Position numbers and translations under genes: made by a program. A DNA stretch of 64,000 bases, from assembly GCA_965200805.1 (NCBI GenBank), contig OZ241384.1, positions 992,001-1,056,000 on the forward strand, in the 5' to 3' direction. The stretch is from MPNP01 sp026709725 (GTDB taxonomy: Bacteria > Pseudomonadota > Alphaproteobacteria > Rhodobacterales > Rhodobacteraceae). Within the stretch, counting starts at the first letter, position 1. Every line of letters starts with the position of its first letter. The notes under the pieces were generated by a model. It was not told the DNA's origin. It made no database searches and saw nothing but the letters and a program-made list of their open reading frames with translations. Positions 62,465 through 64,000 of this stretch are shown here, piece after piece.

Positions 62465-63289
62465 ATCGCAATCCGAACAAGGAAAAAACCTCACCCCATG
62501 CCACTCTCAAGTGCGACGCCCGGGGGCAATCATCCCTATGATCTGGGCGAGCAGCTGATGATGGGCAAGGCCAAGAGGAAGAGATGTCCGCACCGTCATC
62601 ATCAATGTGGCGGGTTGCCCTGCGCACTATACCCAAGATGTTCATTTCGGGAAATGGGCCCTGTTGGCTGATTTTGGGCACTTGACCATCACTCAACCAG
62701 GATTTATTGGAATCCCGACATGAGAGGGTCGATGATGATCATGGGAATCTTCAACGGATTCCACTTGCGATAAGAGTGGCGTACAACCCGTTCTGATCAA
62801 TCCGAAAGACACCTTGAAGAATATTGATGGTGTCGGTCGGGTAATGCCAGGGAAAGCCTTACAGGGCAATGAATGGACCAGGAGGGGGACCTGCCTTTAT
62901 GTCCTGCAAGTCGGAAAGCTCAAAGAGGATATACAGAAGGTATCATGGTAGTTGAGGTAATCTCTTCCTGCAGATCAACCATTTCATCCCGGTATTGTAT
63001 TCAGGGATGACGGATCCAATTCCTTGACGGCGTTCAATTCAGGATCCACAACTTTTTTGTCCATATGTCTGGATTTGTCGCCCAAAAAACAGCCCCGCCC
63101 AGGACCTCACAAGTCCCGTAAGTTGACAAACGCAGCATCTGCCCTGCTGAGTCAGGGGACCGCCCTATGGGCGAAACAGAATACCGATAGTGGTCCTTGC
63201 GCAGTGACTGCATCATGAAGAGAGTGGGGGAGACGCGGAGCAAAGCCATCTCAGGAGACAACTCACGGTCTTTGACACGAAATCCGGGG

Positions 63290-64000
63290 ATGGAACTGGC
63301 ACCGTGGATGTTTGATCGGCATGCGGTCAACCGGAATGCTGCGGAACGACGGGCTGCCACACTGGTGGCACGGCGATCTGTCAAAAAGCACTGGCAGGCA
63401 GCCTGGCTGATCAATGCAATTCGCTGCATTGATCTGACCACCCTGGCTGGCGATGACACCAGAGAGCGGGTTGAGCGTCTGTGCGCCAAGGCAGCCCATC
63501 CCCTTGCCGAATATATCCTTGCAGGACTTGACACAGAGCCGAACCTGATCCGGGTTGGGGCCGTCTGCGTCTATCCAACGATGGTTCGTCATGCCGTTCA
63601 TGCACTGCAGGGCACCGGGATCAGGGTGGCATCAGTTGCGACAGGATTCCCGTCCGGCCTGATTCCACTTGATTTGCGGCTGGCAGAAATCCGCTACGCG
63701 CTCGCCGAGGGTGCCGAAGAGATCGATGTTGTCATTTCACGGGAACTGGCCCTCAAACAGGATTGGCCCGGTCTTCATGATGAAATCGTCCAGATGCGCG
63801 CCGAATGTGCGGATGCCTGTCTGAAGGTCATTCTTGCCACAGGTGAGCTGGGGACACTGCAGACCGTCTATGCAGCATCAATGACCGCCATGCAGGGCGG
63901 TGCCGACTTCATAAAGACATCGACCGGCAAGGAGCGGGTCAATGCCACATTGCCTGTCAGCCTGGTCATGGCCAGGGCAATCCGTGATTATTTCGACCTG
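63290..64000 (+). CDS. deoC: Deoxyribose-phosphate aldolase, 3' end outside the window
   Basis: Class I aldolase splitting 2-deoxyribose-5-phosphate into acetaldehyde and glyceraldehyde-3-phosphate in nucleoside catabolism. 237 codons are present and the frame is open at the right edge. LIRVGAVCVYPTMV, VASVATGFPSG, EIDVVIS and LKVILATGEL are all family motifs. The Schiff-base Lys appears in FIKTSTGK. ATG 63290 is the first good start. Only the last part of the protein is missing. Confidence 0.93.
   Translation, partial: MELAPWMFDRHAVNRNAAERRAATLVARRSVKKHWQAAWLINAIRCIDLTTLAGDDTRERVERLCAKAAHPLAEYILAGLDTEPNLIRVGAVCVYPTMVRHAVHALQGTGIRVASVATGFPSGLIPLDLRLAEIRYALAEGAEEIDVVISRELALKQDWPGLHDEIVQMRAECADACLKVILATGELGTLQTVYAASMTAMQGGADFIKTSTGKERVNATLPVSLVMARAIRDYFDL

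Larger units (their letters stand above)
61567..63289. other. 1.7-kb degenerate interval before deoC
   Basis: No intact gene supported. It contains the dispersed repeat (61619-61742) and the HicA-like tail (62321-62464). The part from 62500 to 63230 is more AT-rich than the flanks and has short open frames I cannot assign. It looks like accumulated gene remnants. Confidence 0.5.

Noticed and set aside
62590..62710. IINVAGCPAHY as a remnant of a NiFe-hydrogenase small subunit
   Set aside because: The short N-V-A-G-C-P-x-H match is tempting, but nothing on either side continues the family pattern.
1..64000. CRISPR array
   Set aside because: No series of regularly spaced direct repeats was seen anywhere; the repeats found are tandem, inverted or two-copy dispersed.

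Overview
The window reads as chromosomal DNA of a metabolically versatile alphaproteobacterium. G+C is moderately high (an impression, not counted). Rhodobacterales or a relative is my best guess. Supporting signs are an lptC-lptA-lptB-ptsN run, uppP facing an NDUFA9-like gene, a soeABC sulfite dehydrogenase, a form I CO dehydrogenase operon, and a phasin gene with PhaR-type operators. No 16S rRNA is present, so the placement is inference.

Layout. 0.2-5.5 kb holds housekeeping genes: rlmN, a CAP-domain protein, an L,D-transpeptidase, a small secreted protein and queG with an SDR. 5.9-12.2 kb is decaying accessory DNA: a hipBA-type pair with hipA broken at an A-run, a frameshifted Panacea-domain pseudogene, nadX, and a tandem family of secreted proteins. 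One family member is cut off from its start codon by a 13-C tract, one carries three in-frame TGA codons, and one survives only as a 3' scrap. 12.4-20.0 kb is a catabolic cluster: SMP-30 lactonase, FCD-type regulator, binding protein, enolase-superfamily dehydratase, ABC ATPase, two permeases and an SDR, probably for an acid sugar or its lactone. A phasin gene with its operators and terminator follows, then a possible structured RNA.

21.3-33.5 kb is an energy block. soeABC (quinone-linked sulfite oxidation) runs on the plus strand. coxM-S-L-D-E-F-mocA runs on the minus strand and is tightly overlapped; CoxL carries the form I AYRCSFR motif. Both systems feed electrons from inorganic donors into respiration. 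gltBD, uppP and the NDUFA9-like gene follow. At 43.5 kb a second Panacea gene is split by a 149-bp AT-rich miniature element with perfect 24-bp inverted ends and an 8-bp target duplication. tRNA-Leu(CAG) and an Rpn-family nuclease come next, then rnd-kdsD-lptC-lptA-lptB-ptsN, with no rpoN or hpf between lptB and ptsN.

50.7-58.6 kb looks like part of an integrated mobile element. It holds a type IVB secretion or conjugation module in the Legionella order icmD-icmJ-icmB with an unrecognised 445-residue protein inserted, a zinc-ribbon/HTH protein, a CHC2-TOPRIM primase with an in-frame TAG, and a dNMP-kinase-like P-loop protein. galU follows. 59.6-63.3 kb is again degenerate: an IS630 scrap, a frameshifted membrane protein, an amber-interrupted coiled-coil/membrane protein, a 123-bp repeat shared with 12.1 kb, and a HicA-like tail. 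deoC runs off the right edge.

The main finding is that core genes are intact, while accessory genes repeatedly show single-base homopolymer shifts or lone nonsense codons. These could be phase variation, ongoing decay or sequencing error; read-level checks would separate the three.
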